Shown here piece by piece: positions 43,885-57,295 of a stretch of 64,000 nucleotides of DNA. The position numbers and the translations under genes were made by a program. Source of the DNA: Flaccisagitta enflata (taxonomy: Eukaryota > Chaetognatha > Sagittoidea > Aphragmophora); the NCBI GenBank assembly GCA_965153355.1, contig OZ231128.1, forward strand, positions 28,148,001 to 28,212,000, given 5' to 3'. How positions within the stretch are numbered: position 1 is the first letter of the stretch; the number at the start of each line of letters is the position of its first letter. The notes under the pieces were generated by a model, which was given only the letters and a program-made list of their open reading frames with translations, made no database searches and was not told the origin of the DNA.

Positions 43885-44581
43885 AATGGGGCAGAAGTTC
43901 ATAAGACGCCAAAGCGACGTGTTGACTTTTGGAGTGGAGTCGATTTTTTCTGCGCTTACCAGAAAAATTTTGGAACTTTCTAAAGCGTTATTGAACCCCT
44001 CCTGATAAGCTTACGTAAAATTACCCTTTTTCACCACACGCCCTTATTTCGTTTTCTGGGTATTGGCAAACTACAGATAAGAAAACATAATAAAGGAGAG
44101 AAGGAGAGAGACTCAGCCTACACAGTGAGATACAGAAGCCGAAAAGACATTCGTGTGGAACGACGTTGCCCAAGTAAGGCAATACTTACTGAAGAAAAAA
44201 GTCGTTGAGATGGGACAGAAATGGCTCTCAACCTTTCAGACGAGATTTACAGCTTAGTTTCGAACTAATTGCTAACGCCTTCTCAGCCACGAGACTGTTC
44301 ACTTTTCCCTGCGATTTTCAACGGGAAGGAGTGAGGCTCACAGACTGGGAAAAAGCAGACAGAAAATAATCACGCACATTCTCATTTCCCCCTCGTAGTA
44401 AGTTAAATGAAGACCGCGGAACCACTTCGCAGTTTTGTCCCACTTTCAACGGTTGATTGGACCTTCACTTTGCCGTATCACTAATGCACAATCACATGAG
44501 AGCATTAAGTGAATGTAAGTAGGAACGTAAGCAAAATAAGATGGGTGCAGATAGTGCTTTGAATGGTGGCGGTTTTCAATA
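43885..44581. other. Unassigned spacer
   Basis: No gene or bounded repeat found. Confidence 0.4.
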
Positions 44582-44753
44582 CAGTTAAATCCCGTTCTTA
44601 CGGATATCAGGGGGACAAGGAATGGTATTTGTTATAAGCGGATTTATGTTAAAGCCAATACAGGAAATAAAAGAAAATAGGTTCAAGGGACAAAGAAATA
44701 TTGTATATCATAGGCGCAATTCCGTTAAAAGCGGGTCCATCGGGGTTCAACTG
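44582..44753. mobile_element. TA-flanked MITE (Tc1/mariner-like)
   Basis: CAGTTAAATCCCG after TA (44580-44581) and inverted CGGGGTTCAACTG before TA (44754-44755). 172 bp. Confidence 0.8.
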
Positions 44754-44901
44754 TATGTTAGTTAAAGTTATTCAAGTATGGAATACGATGACTGTTTAAC
44801 GTGGAGTCTTTTTTGAAGATTAAACGAGTTCAATTGAAACTGTCGTTGTTTATTTAAAATGATATCAGCTGTCACTAGATTGTAGTCTTCGTTCTTTAAT
44901 C

Positions 44902-45039
<138 letters not shown>

Positions 45040-45059
45040 TCTCTTCCTTTCTTTCCAAG

Positions 45060-45398
45060 ACTCTGTACATTGAACATGGGACAATTATATTTGCCATAAA
45101 TCCATTCAACTGCCAATTTGTGTTTCTACCTCAGCCTATTTTCTCGTTTCATCGTTCTTTATTAGATCGTCCTGTCTTCGGTTTATTCTTCGTGTATCGG
45201 GTTTCATTAGTCCTTGTTGCTCATGCGGGCGCGCTTTACGACCAACTGTATCAAATGTCGGGGTTGTGGCAGAGGAGGCGATGCCAATGACATCCGGTTA
45301 TTGGAAGCAAATATTCGCGTGTACAATAAACCTCATACGGATAACGCCTGTTTCTGTATGCCGCAGTAAAAACTTATGTATCGTATAAACATGTTACA
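45060..45398. other. Unassigned spacer
   Basis: No gene or bounded repeat found. Confidence 0.4.
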
Positions 45399-46805
45399 CA
45401 GTAGATGTCGCCTAGACTTGGAAATACTGGGGAATTCATTACAGGAAGATGAATAAATTTAAGAGACTGATATTAAAAATAGAAACTAATAAAAGGATGC
45501 CCATTGCCCATGGGTCTTGGTTGCCATGGAAACACATTTCCATATTTTCACACTTAAGTATCAATATTATGAGAAATTTTGTGTGGCAACATTGTTTAAA
45601 ATGAAATTTGCAACAACTTTCCTAAAGTAGTTATGACGCACTGAAACTTGAGATAGAAGAATTTACCCGTAGGACAAACTAACCAATCGCATAAGCATTT
45701 TTATTTTGATTACTGCCTGCTTTATCTTTTTCCAACTTAGTATGTTTAATCACATAAAAGAAATGATCTGATATAGCCAAATCGTAGAATGCGAAATAGG
45801 AATGAAGGAAATTCGACCATGAAGTTATGAAAAGGTGAAAAAAATTTTTTCAGCTCACACAGAATTCCAAATTTGCATAGAAAATCAATATTTCCATGAT
45901 ATAAGAGCATAGCGCGCTCAGTTACTGAGTTAGGGATCGCGCTATGTTCTCATTTTGTTGAGATTTTGATTTTCTATGCAAATTTGGTATTCTGTGTGGG
46001 TCATGGTACAATAACAAAGTGACATTTCCACTGCATTTTGTCTAGTTTTTTTGACCATAAAATTCATTATCAACGACTTAAACTGACTTATTAAAATCAA
46101 TACATGCAAAATATATCTATTCACATGTTAACTGATAACATCTAAACAAAAATTTTTGTCACATACTCGGTCGCCAAATGTAGTGGAGGCCAAGTATCTA
46201 AAGGAACCCCAAAAAGTATCCAGAAAGTATCTAGGATTTTTTGCTAGTATCTAGATTAGTATCTAGATAATGTCAATCAATATGAATAATGATATTTCTA
46301 AAAAAAAACATTTGGGTGATATAAATAGACTGATTAGTGTAGAAGATGCTGCAACTCGTGAGCTCGTAACTCTTTAAATCAACGATGTAAAGAGGATTTG
46401 AGAAAAGATTGCCATTAAAGACTTATGGAGTCAAGTTGGCTTGTAACAGCAGGGTTTATCTTGCACGTCATAGTTTTATAGCCATATGATTATTTTGCTC
46501 ATAACCCCTTATCTCTTCATCTCCCAATGAAAAAGTACAGAAAGTATTTTGGCCCCATCATTGCTTTTATTTCATAACAAAAAGTAAGGTAGGCGGCACC
46601 CATAAGTAAAATTTATGAAATACCAAAAAAAATGGCAAACCTTGATGTACGAAGCCAATCCCTACAGGCACCACTTGATTTGGTACAATTAGAACTAAAA
46701 ATAAAAAGATTAGGAAGAATAGAGATATTTCGTAATGGCTATTTTCATTGACAAGGCCTTATACACTCCCCCCAGTTGCAGACAGGTGGGTTAAGGCAGT
46801 ATAGT

Positions 46806-47004
46806 AACAAGGCCAGTTACACGGCTACCCCAGTTGCGCGTGGGTGGGCAGGAGCAGTGAAAAAAAGGTCACCGGAGCAATTGGGCAGGATGGGTTAGCT
46901 CAAAAAGCGAAAAAAAAACCAAAAAGATAAAAAGGGGACTGACCAACCAACCAACCCATGGATGGACAAACAATACAGGGTGGAGTTGCATAGCACGCAA
47001 CTAA
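46806..47004 (+). mobile_element. Family S hairpin element
   Basis: AACAAGGCCAGTTACACGGC, CAGTTGCGCGTGGGTGGGCA and a GACTGACCAACCAACC tract, ending GTTGCATAGCACGCAACTAA. Both ends have the TTGC/GCAA state. Confidence 0.8.
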
Positions 47005-47392
47005 AAAACTGCTCACATTTTAAAAAAGTTTCCAATAAATAAACAGATAGACAGACAGACAGACAAATATAGGAAGTTCTAGAGTTGTGTGTCCGACATT
47101 GTTTATGACACTATGAGAAATCTGGGGCCTCTTTAGGAAAACTATGCAGGCTATGAAGGCTATGAAGGCTTAAGGAAAACTATGAAGGCAAAATACTTTC
47201 TAGGACACAGTTATTTTATGTCATTCATAATTTAGTAAGAGCATCTTGAATTGATTCAAAAACAATATTGGATACTTGGCGGGTAAGCAGGGGCAAAGGC
47301 AATGTCAACCTTAAAAGATTCTATGGTCAAATTCGTATCATCCAAAAAGTTAAGCAACTGACTCACAAACATATGAACATTTATATCAGTTA

Positions 47393-48959
47393 CAGTAGAC
47401 GTTGTCTAGACTTGGAAATACAGGAGAATTCATTACGGGAAGACAAATATACTCAAGAGACTGATATTTGGAATATAAACTGATAAAAGGATGCTTTATT
47501 GCCCATGGGTGTTGGTTGCCATGGAAACACATTTCCATGTATTCCATGTATTGAGAAATTCTTTGAGGGAACATTGTTTAAAATAAAATTTGCCACAAAG
47601 CTCCTATAATATGTTTTGTAAGAATATTGCTCGTTTAGCCGTTGCTAGTGAGCGTAACTGTGTGTGACAGCCCTGTGATGCTCCCTAGCAACCGCCATAT
47701 TCTTACAGAACATAATGTGGGAAAGTTGTAGCAAATTTTATTTCAAACAATGTTCCTTCAAAAAATGTTTCAAAATATTGATACTTTAGCGTGAATACAT
47801 AGAAATGTGTTTCCATGGCAACTAACACCTATGGGCAATAAACGGCCAGAAGTCTCACTTGCAAAATTCTTAAAAAAAAAAAAAAAATGGACCCATCCCA
47901 GATTTTTGCACAGGGGACCTAAAAAGGCTGTAGAATAAGATTCTGATGTTCATTTTGACCTAACTTGAGCCAAATAAAAAAGAAACGGGTTTTAGTGCAA
48001 AAAACAGCTATTTTTCCTAAAAAAATGGCATTAAATGAAAAATTTGGCCCTTTTTTTTGCAGAAACATAAAGTACCAATAGTAATTGATATTTGAGTGAA
48101 TGTAAAACAATTTTAGATAGGTCTATGAGGTTCAAAAATAGCATTTAAAAGCTCAAAAATGAAGAAATGACCTAAGAATAAAAAAATTGTCAAAACTGAT
48201 GATTTGGAACAGTTTTTTAGGGAAAAATATGCTGTCAGTATGAATTTCATCGATTTACTTAAAAAAACATGGCCATGATAAGCAAAAAACGCAAAACCGC
48301 AATATGCAAATGAGGTCAAAGTGCGGTTTTTGCAAAAAATGGCTTTGGAAAGGTAAGAACTTAATTTTTATTGTGTTTAGCTTCTATAAGAAGAAAAAAC
48401 TTGTTTTCCCCCCTCTAAAGCCATTTTTTGCAAAAACCGCACTTTGACCTCATTTGCATATTGCGGTTTTGTGTTTTTCGCTTATCACGGCCATGTTTTA
48501 AGTAAATCGATGAAATTCATACTGACATATTTTACAAAAACTGTTCCAAATCATCAGTTTGACAATTTTAATTCTTAGGTCATTTCTTCATTGAGCATTT
48601 CATCTATTTTTGAACCTCATAACCTATCTAAAATGTTCTACATTACTATATCATTACTTTATGTTTCTTAAAAAAAATATTTCATTTAATGCCATTTTAG
48701 GAAAATTTCTTTTTTCTAAACCCGTTTCTTTGTTGGCTCAAGTTGAAAATGAAGAATCAGTCTTCTTACAGCCTTTGTTCTGCAAAAATATGGATGTTTT
48801 TTTTTTCATAACCCTTAAAATTGAGATTTTCTCCATCGAGATTCCTGGCCGTAAAGCATTATTTTATCAGTTCAAATTTCAAATATCAGTCTTATAAGTT
48901 TATTTATCTTCCTGTTATGAATTCCCCCGTATTGTTAAGTCTAGACGACATCTACTGTA
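47393..48959. mobile_element. Nest level 3: CAGTAGACG Tc1/mariner-like MITE
   Basis: CAGTAGACGTTGTCTAGACT after TA (47391-47392) and inverted AGTCTAGACGACATCTACTG before TA (48960-48961). It is the same family as level 1 and sits inside an element that itself sits inside a level 1 copy. Confidence 0.8.
47843..48851. mobile_element. Nest level 4: palindromic element, TSD TAAA
   Basis: CGGCCAG and CTGGCCG ends with TAAA at 47839-47842 and 48852-48855. The arms of about 440 bp mirror each other almost throughout (for example GCGGTTTTTGCAAAAAATGG near 48322 and its inverse near 48421), with a loop of about 65 bp near 48345-48415. No coding content. Confidence 0.75.
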
Positions 48960-49639
48960 TACATATGCTTAACCAAGATAAGAAATTTATTTTCTAAGCC
49001 CAGATTTAAGTCCATTACCTAAAAAAAGTAGTTGAGCATGTTTAAAAAAAATATTTTAAAGCCTCTATTTCAAGTATCCAGATTTAAGCTGGAGTATCTA
49101 AATTTTTCTCCCAAAAGTATCCAGATTAGTAGCCAGGATCCAGATGTGTTTTCAAGTATCTAGGCACCCCTAAAAAGTATCCAGATCTGGATCCTAAGTA
49201 TCTAGTTTGGCGACCGAGGTCACATATGATTTTATGAAAATCATGATTCATCTGGCTTGGGTAGCTAATTCTATGGTAATTTTCAGTGCGTCTTATGTTC
49301 TGTAAGCATATCGCTTGTTTGACGGTTGCTAGGGAGAACCACAGGGCTGTCACACATAGTTACGCTCCCTGGCAACGGCCAAACGAACAGTATTCTTACG
49401 GAACGTATTGTGGGAAAGTTGTGGCAAATTTTGTTTTAAACAATGTTCACTCATAGATTTCTCAAAATATTGATACTTTAGCGTGAATACATAAAAATGC
49501 GTTTTTATGGCAACCAACACCCATGGGCAATAAAACTTCCTTTTATTAGTCTATATTCGAAATATCAGCCTCTTAAATATATATGTCTTCTTGTAATGAA
49601 TTCCCCCATATTTCCAAGTCTAGACAACATCTACTGTAC

Positions 49640-50470
49640 CTCTCAGATAATAACACCAATACCAATTCTTTTTTATAGAAATAATGCAAATGTTGAACAA
49701 TTATAAATTTATAATCAGCAATGCCCCCCCCCCCCCCGGTGCCGTTTGCGACCATTGTTGCTCCGCGTCACTTGTTATCAAGCGACATATCCATTTACTT
49801 AACTTTGAATCAAACTTCACGTAAACATTTCAATCCCATACTTCCTTTTTGCGAAACAAACTTGGCCCAAGTTGATACAATCAGTTTTATAGTCAATATA
49901 TTAGTTTTTTGCTGGGCACTGTTTGGTCCTGCATCGTACATTGTAATGTTTGATTTATTTCAGAAGTTCAGGAGGGGGGATTCACTTACTTGCCCAACAA
50001 AGAGGTTTTTGTAAAAAGACTCCCCCATACTCCATAATCCATATAGCACATGGCGCATCGACTTCTAGCTTCCCTTGGAATTCTCCGCGCGTATCTTTGG
50101 ACAAAAGAGGACTCAAAAATCGAGGAAGAAGAAAAAATAAATAAAGGATTGATTTCTGCAGAGTCCGAATCGTGTTTGGGTTCATGTGGCGCAGCAAAAT
50201 TGCGGATTCCACGTCGCAGATGCTTTCAGAAGCTGGCGCGAGTAGATGTCAACCCTCTGCCCTTTTGATATCTCTCTGTCTGTTCGACAGTCTGTCTGTC
50301 TGTTTGTATGTCTTTTTTATTTCTACGTCAATCTTTCTACCTGAATCCTTATCCGCCTTACTTTGTCTATGTCTCTCTACATCAGCTGGGTGCGTCCCTT
50401 TCATTGCCTGTATTCTCTCTGTCTACGAATATCATTCCGTCCAGGTCTGTCTGTCTGACTGTCTATCTTT

Positions 50471-50475
<5 letters not shown>
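49640..50475. other. Unassigned spacer
   Basis: Contains a C15 run near 49723. The frame at 50172-50591 is interrupted by CT repeat and has no recognisable family. No gene supported. Confidence 0.4.
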
Positions 50476-50818
<343 letters not shown>

Positions 50819-50887
50819 TAGTGTTTCTTCTCCGTCTATTTCAATAACTGCGTGTGCTAAATAAAGAACAAATGGGGTAAGCATTTG

Positions 50888-51122
50888 CAGGCCTGCATAT
50901 AATTGAGGAAGGGGGAGAAAGAGAAAAAAATAAAATTTGGGGAAAATATAACTTTTGGCAGTACCAAATCATAAAACTTGATTAGTAAAACACAATTTTA
51001 CACTATTTATTGCTTTATTGGGTTAAAATCATAGATTTTATAACGCAATGCGATGCATCGCGGGAAAGAAAATCAAAGGCAGGGGGGGGAAATCAAAAGC
51101 CACTCAATTATATACACCCCTG
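50888..51122. mobile_element. hAT-like MITE, TSD A(G/A)CATTTG
   Basis: CAGGCCTGCATATAATTGAG and ATTATATACACCCCTG ends. TSD AGCATTTG (50880-50887) and AACATTTG (51123-51130), one mismatch. Same family as 43399-43624. Confidence 0.75.
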
Positions 51123-51224
51123 AACATTTGTTTACTCGCTGAATCCATAACACAGAAGTAAAGATTGTAAAAATATAATATCAAGTTGGCGATGGCAAGC
51201 TGTTGATCAAAATCTCCCGATGGC

Positions 51225-51264
<40 letters not shown>
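51225..51264. repeat. (GT)n microsatellite
   Basis: Short GT run. Confidence 0.9.
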
Positions 51265-51265
<1 letters not shown>

Positions 51266-51361
51266 CTCAGGGGCAGTGCGGAACACCCTTGCCCCAGGCA
51301 AGGGGCTCAGGCACTAGGGACTAGGGGGGCCCGGGATACAAGCAACTGGGACCCAATGCAA

Positions 51362-51530
51362 AAGAAGAAGAAGAAGAAGAAGAAGAAGAAGAAGAAGAAG
51401 AAGAAGAAGAAGAAGAAGAAGAAGAAGAAGAAGAAGAAGAAGAAGAAGAAGAAGAAGAAGAAGAAGGAGAAGAAGAAGAAGAAGAAGAAGAAGAAGAAGG
51501 AGAAGAAGAAGAAGAAGATGAAGAAGAGAA
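51362..51530. repeat. (GAA)n microsatellite
   Basis: About 165 bp of AAG with rare GGA and GAT. Poly-Lys and poly-Ser frames are artefacts. Confidence 0.95.
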
Positions 51531-51740
51531 GAAGTTAACGAAAAGGAAGAAGCTGATGGTCCGTCCGTCTGCGTCCGCCGGTCTGTCCGTTGAAGTTTTT
51601 CTTACCTTTGTTCTTGCATTTTTCATTTCTGTTTATTTTTCTAACACCTGTCCAACAATCATTGCACCTAGAATTTCAGGCTACTGAGTCTAAACAAAGG
51701 TATAAAAGTCAAAACTGATTTCACTACAAGATTAAGCTGA

Positions 51741-51967
51741 AACAAGGCCGGATACACGGCTACCCCAGTCGCGTGCGGGTGGGCAGGGGCCATATTTGAG
51801 GCAGGAGCCATATTTGGGCAGGAACTTTGAGGCCAAAGACCACAAAAACCCATAAAAGTAAAGTGGGACGGACGGACGGACGGACGTACGGACAGACAGA
51901 CAGACGGACTGATGGACGGATGGACGGACGGACCGAGCGGGTGTAGAGTCGCGTAGCACGCGAGTAA
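51741..51967 (+). mobile_element. Family S hairpin element
   Basis: AACAAGGCCGGATACACGGC, CAGTCGCGTGCGGGTGGGCA, a duplicated GGCAGGAGCCATATTTG, a GGACGGACGG tract and GAGTCGCGTAGCACGCGAGTAA. The terminal CTAA is mutated to GTAA. Confidence 0.85.
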
Positions 51968-52171
51968 AAATGCTTTATTTTGTTCGTAAATTTCATTAAA
52001 ATCAGTTTAAGCTATGTTCGGATATTCTTAAAAAAGTAGCCTCTCCTGACTGAATACACGCAAAATTACCAAATAGACCCTACCATCTTCATTATCTTAT
52101 TATGCTTAAGCGAAAAAATATTTTGAGATATGGATTTCACCGAAAATTAGCTCTTGAAAAGTTTTTCGTTT

Positions 52172-52346
52172 TTAGTTGCGGACACGCAACTCTATAAGAG
52201 GCTTTGTCCGTCCGTCGGTCCGTCAGTCCGTCGGTCCATCGATCCGTCAGTCCGTTGGTCCGTCCGTCCGTCACGCTCGAGTTGAAAAGTGGGAAAACGC
52301 CCCTGCCCACCCGTCCGCAACTGGTGGCCGTGTATCCGGCCTTGTT
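52172..52346 (-). mobile_element. Family S hairpin element
   Basis: TTAGTTGCGGACACGCAACT at the hairpin end and CCGTCCGCAACTGGTGGCCG at the other, ending GTATCCGGCCTTGTT. GTTGCGGAC and GTCCGCAAC are exact complements. The core is (GTCC)n-like. Confidence 0.85.
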
Positions 52347-52920
52347 CTCATGGGTTTTAGCTTGATTTGTAAAAGCAATCATGGATGATATATGAACCAA
52401 TTTGTACACCAATTCATATATTGACACTCTTTTGTAACTCATTTAAGTTGAACATTTCAAGGAAAAGCAGCCACAAATAAGGAAAATTAAGAAAACCAAA
52501 GAATGTCATCTAGTAAATACATACACAAAAAGAAAAAAGCTTAGTTCTTTTTTATTATTATGAACAAATTGGCAGTGTAACATAAGTGAAAAAGATGCAG
52601 AAGCAATAATTGTTGGACAGGTGTTAATTTCTTTTTATCTGTTTGCTCGATATATGACAACAGAAGATGGAAATGTCCATGAATGCGAAGTTCATACCCA
52701 CACAGCGAATTACATGGTTAAATACCCAAACGTTGATTTATTTATTGTTTCTCCATATACAACGTCTGACATCGATTATTGGTTTTTATGGTTCAAGAAC
52801 TTTGCGATAAACTGTCAGTGGATTCTTAATTTGATTCTTGGTACAGAATTCATGTCAGTTGCACAAGAAAAATTGTCTTCTTAATGACCAAAAACTTTTT
52901 TTCTTCGTGTTTATGAAAAG
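52347..52920. other. Unassigned spacer
   Basis: The frame at 52621-52884 (87 aa) reads through AT-rich DNA. It has no recognisable motif and is not called. Confidence 0.4.
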
Positions 52921-52921
52921 A

Positions 52922-53065
<144 letters not shown>

Positions 53066-53676
53066 AGACAGAGAAACAAAGAAAGAAGGAGACAGATAGA
53101 CAAAGAGACAAAGACAGACAGACGAGAAAAAGGACAGATACAGGAATGTTAGATAGTCAACCAATGGTGTGTTCAGGAATTGCAAAAAATGCTAAAAACG
53201 CCTGTGCCAAAAGTTTGGGTACGGTACATGGTGTATATGATGAGAGGGAACCATCAGTTGGACTTTTTGTCTAACCATATTAGTGCTCGGATGAGTTTTA
53301 GTTTGCCAAAAATGGCCTAAAATGGCCAAATTTGAATATGGACCCTCTAACTTGCAAAATGGCAAAAACCAGTCAGATTTTCATCACCCAACATACATTA
53401 TTGGCTTAATGGAGCCAGAATACACTAAAATAGGTGGTAGAGTGGATGGGTGGGAGGGGTCACCCATGGGGTGGGGGTAAGGGGGCCAAATTGGCCAAAA
53501 TTCACCTCCTGATGGAGGTGGTTGTTAAAAATGACAAAAATCAAAAAAGTTGATTTTTTTGGCAAGAATAGGTGTTAACTAGTGCGTTTCAGCAAAAAAA
53601 TTGGATTCATTTTGGAAAATGAGCAAAAACTGATCAAATCAAAGTTTTGACGGTTGTTGGCAATTTTGGGGTATGA

Positions 53677-54556
53677 ACCATTCAACTTCAATTGCTTATA
53701 ACTTTTTTATGCTGAGGAGAAAAAAAATATGATTGATCTCATCTGAAAGATCTTTCAAAACTCTTTCAGAATCTCACGGATTTCAACTCATTTCGTTTAA
53801 AAATGGCAGTACAGTGATCTCCCAAAGTACAGTAAATATTGATTTCTTGGGCGATAGAACCATTCAACTTTGACTGTTAATGAATTTTGAATATTTTAAA
53901 GCGTACAAATTTGGTTGGTCTCATCTGAAAGAGCTTTCAAAACTCTTTCAGAATCTCATGAATTTCAACTCATTTGGGTCAAAAATGGTGGTACAGTGAT
54001 CTCACAATTTACAGTAAATATTGATTTCCTAGGCGATAGAACTATTCAACTTTGGCTGTTTATAGATTTTAAATACTTAAAAGAATACAAATTTAGTTGG
54101 TCTCATCTGAAAGAGCTTTCAAAACTCTTTCAGAATCTCATGAATTTCAACAAATTTGGTTCAAAAATGGCGGTACAGTGATCTCACTTAGTACAGTAAA
54201 TATTGATTTCTTGGATGATGGAACCATCCAACTTTGACTGTTTATAGATTTTGAACACTTTAGAGCGTAAAAATTTGGTTGATCTCATCTGAAAGATCTT
54301 TCAAAACCCTTTCAGAATCTTATGGATTTCAACTCATTTGGTTGAAAAATGGTGGTAAAGTGATCTCCCAAAGTACAGTAAACATTGTTTTTTTTTTTGA
54401 CGATGGAACCATTCAACTTTGACTGTTAATAATTTGAAACACTTAAAAGCATACACATATGGTTGATCTCATCTGAAAGATCTTTCAAAACTTTTTCAGA
54501 ATTTCATGGTTCCAAAAATGGCGGTGATCTCTCTAAGTACAGTAAATATCCATCCA
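53677..54556 (+). repeat. 182-bp tandem array, five units
   Basis: ACCATTCAACTT-type starts at 53677, 53859, 54041, 54223 and 54408, giving spacings of 182, 182, 182 and 185 bp. Each unit contains TCTCATCTGAAAGA, CTTTCAAAACTCTTTCAGAA and GTACAGTAAATATTGATT. A single mirrored unit lies in the right TIR, so the array grew from the left TIR edge. Confidence 0.85.
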
Positions 54557-54601
54557 AAAGAATATTGTTACTGCTTTCTTACTATATTGTATTCATTCTT
54601 C

Positions 54602-54847
<246 letters not shown>

Positions 54848-54977
54848 AAACAAAAACAGACGTAAGACTTGGCGGTTTGAGGGAGTCTTTGGTCCGTGAA
54901 GCGCATCTATCAAACTGAGATCGCCAAAATCGCTTGAGAATTCAGGAACTTTATTTTTGGTCGAATTTGTCAAGCAT

Positions 54978-55680
54978 CCCTTTTTGGGCAGTGGCCCCAA
55001 AGGGGATGATGTCCTGTACAACACAGAGGGACTTTCGCTCGTTCGTTCGTTCGTTCGTTCCTTCGTTCTTTCGTTTGTTTGTTCGTTTCTCCGTTTGTTT
55101 GTCCCCCTCTAGCCTCAGGGCTCAAATCCCAGCCTCCAGGCTCAAATCCTAGCCTCCAGGCTCAAATCCCATTCTCAAGGCTTTAGTCCCAGCCTTGGGG
55201 CTCAAATTCCAGCCTTGAAGCTGAAATATCAGCCTCAAGGCTCAAATGCCAGCCTTGGGGCTCAGATCCCAGCCTTGAGGCTCAAATTCCAGCCTTGAGG
55301 CTGAAATCCCAGCCTTGAGGCTTAAATCCCAGCCTCAAAGCTGGGTTTTGAGAATTGAGGCTGAAATTGAGTCTCGAGGCTGGGATTTAAGCCTCAAGGC
55401 AGTGATTTCAGCCTTAAGTCTCAAATTGCAGCGTCGAGACTGGAGTCCTATTCTCAAGGCTTTAATCCCTGCCTCAGGGCTTAGATCCCTGTCTCAAGAC
55501 TTGAATCTCAGCCTTGAACTCAAATCCCAGCTTCAACAAACAAAAAAATGAATGAAAGTCCCCCTGTGTTCTACAGGACATCCTCACCTTTGGGGTTGCT
55601 GCCCTGCTGACCATCACCTACAATCACAAACATACTAAGCAGGGCAATTGGGCAACAGGTATCGCTGATCACATGGGTAG
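54978..55680 (-). mobile_element. Family F foldback element, copy 11
   Basis: GGGCAGTGGCCCCAAAGGGG and TCCTGTACAACACAGAGGG, then CGTTCGTTCG. About 20-bp GGCTCAAATCCCAGCCT units turn orientation near 55340. The closing arm is TGTTCTACAGGACATCC and the outer end GGTATCGCTGATCACATGGG. Confidence 0.75.
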
Positions 55681-55799
55681 GGTGTGCAGAGGGAAATTAT
55701 TTGACTCTCAAGGTAATGAGTATAACAGTCATCAAGGATTGTGGTCTGCCAGTGCCGATCACCCTCTTGAGTGAATCACTCCAGTGATTGGTAGCTGAG

Positions 55800-55850
55800 T
55801 GGGAGCAGGAGGGCAGGGCAGGACGTGTCCACGTAGAACACAAGGGTAGA
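55800..55850. mobile_element. Family F arm fragment
   Basis: GAGCAGGAGGGCAGGGCAGG then GTAGAACACAAGGG resembles a lone F arm. Confidence 0.4.
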
Positions 55851-55889
55851 ATTTCAGCCATCCTTAGAGGCATATAAAGACATAGTAGC

Positions 55890-56630
55890 AACTTCCATGT
55901 TATTGATAGAATTTTGCATTTTTCAATTTCTCGTCAATTTACCATGTTATTCAATAGGAATTTTGCATTTTTTCCAATTTTTCATCGATTTACCATGTTA
56001 TTCAATGGCAATTTTGCATTTTTCGCAATTTTCCTTAATTTTCTATGTTATTCAATGGGGAATATGCAATTTTTAACTTTTTTTAAAATTTTTCATGTTA
56101 GGTTTAGCTTCAAATTCGTCGCTAAAACAATTCTATTTGACAAGGGGTTTCAATGTTTTTCGCAGCTGTCTCTGACTGTATCTTGGTACCCAGAACTCAT
56201 TTTTTGTCTGTTAGTGATATAAGAACCTGAGAATTGATGTTTTCTTGCATTTTTCGTGGTAACATTTAAGTAGGTTTATGATGTCTCATAATCAAAAATT
56301 TCCACGTCAAAACCAGTCATAATCTTTCATTGCATTTTTAGCATGACACTCTGAGAAGCCAGGCACTTTCATAATTTTTTTTCAATTATATACTTTATTT
56401 GTAAAAATACTATATTTTAATATCTGTGTCAAATTTCTATTAACGACTCCTTATTTCCTCAATTTTACTCATTTTTACTAGTTCATTTAATTATGTGAGA
56501 GGTGTTATTTTCCTTTTTTGTGAATCACTATACATATTTTTAGACAAATGAGGTGAAATTCATGGTGTCTAAAAAGGTTGCAATCTTCATGAACCAACAA
56601 ATTTGTATGCTAAAGTATTGAATCATTAAC
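55890..56630. other. AT-rich core of the Mutator-like element
   Basis: Three degenerate units of about 63 bp (TTTACCATGTTATTCAATRG and GAATTTTGCATTTTTC) lie at 55900-56100. The rest has no coding content. Confidence 0.5.
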
Positions 56631-57295
56631 AATCAAAAGTTAATGGTTCTAGCCACTTAAAAATCAATAGTACTGTACTGGGGAGATCACTGTACACCAT
56701 TTTAAACGAAATGAGTTGAAATCCGTGAGATTCTTGAAGAGTTTTGAAAGATCTTTCAGATGAGATCAACCATATTTTTTTTCTCCTCAGCATAAAAAAG
56801 TTATAAGCAATTGAAGTTGAATGGTTCATACCCCAAAATTACCAACAACCATCAACACTTGGATTTGATGTTTGTTCCTTTTTCAAAATACTGATCCCAA
56901 TTTTGCTGAAGTACTAGATTCACCTATTCTTGCCAAAATCAACAATTGTCATTTTTCTCAATGGAAGTGAATTTTGTAATTGCCCTACCCCATGGTGACC
57001 TCCCACCATCCTCTACCACCTACCTTAGTGTATTCTGACTCCATTAAGCCAAAAAAGTATGTTGGGTGGTGAAAATTTGACTGTTTTTGCCATTGTGCAA
57101 GTTAGAGGGTCCATAGTCAAATTTGGCCATTTTAGGCCATTTTTGGCCAACTAAAACTCATCCGAGCACTAATATGGTTAGACAAAAAGTCCAACCGATG
57201 GTTCCCCCTCATTATATACATCATGTACCATACCCAAACTCTTGGCACAGGCGTTTTTAGCATTTTTTGCAATTCCTGAACACACCAGTCAACCA

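Larger units (their letters stand above)
46166..49218. mobile_element. Nest level 2: hAT-like element, TSD GTCACATA
   Basis: Perfect 13-bp TIRs CTCGGTCGCCAAA with TSD GTCACATA at 46158-46165 and 49219-49226. AGTATC(T/C)AG words repeat at least five times within 110 bp of each end, like transposase-binding subterminal repeats. No transposase frame. It holds a family S copy and nest level 3. Confidence 0.85.
45399..49636. mobile_element. Nest level 1: CAGTAGATG Tc1/mariner-like MITE
   Basis: The left end CAGTAGATGTCGCCTAGACT and the inverted right end AGTCTAGACAACATCTACTG before TA (49637-49638). The left TA is separated by CA, so that edge is slightly altered. Arms share TTGGAAATA, GGAATTCATTACA, CCCATGGGT, CCATGGAAACACA and GACGCACTGAAA in mirrored order. 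Without its insertion it is about 1.2 kb. Confidence 0.7.
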
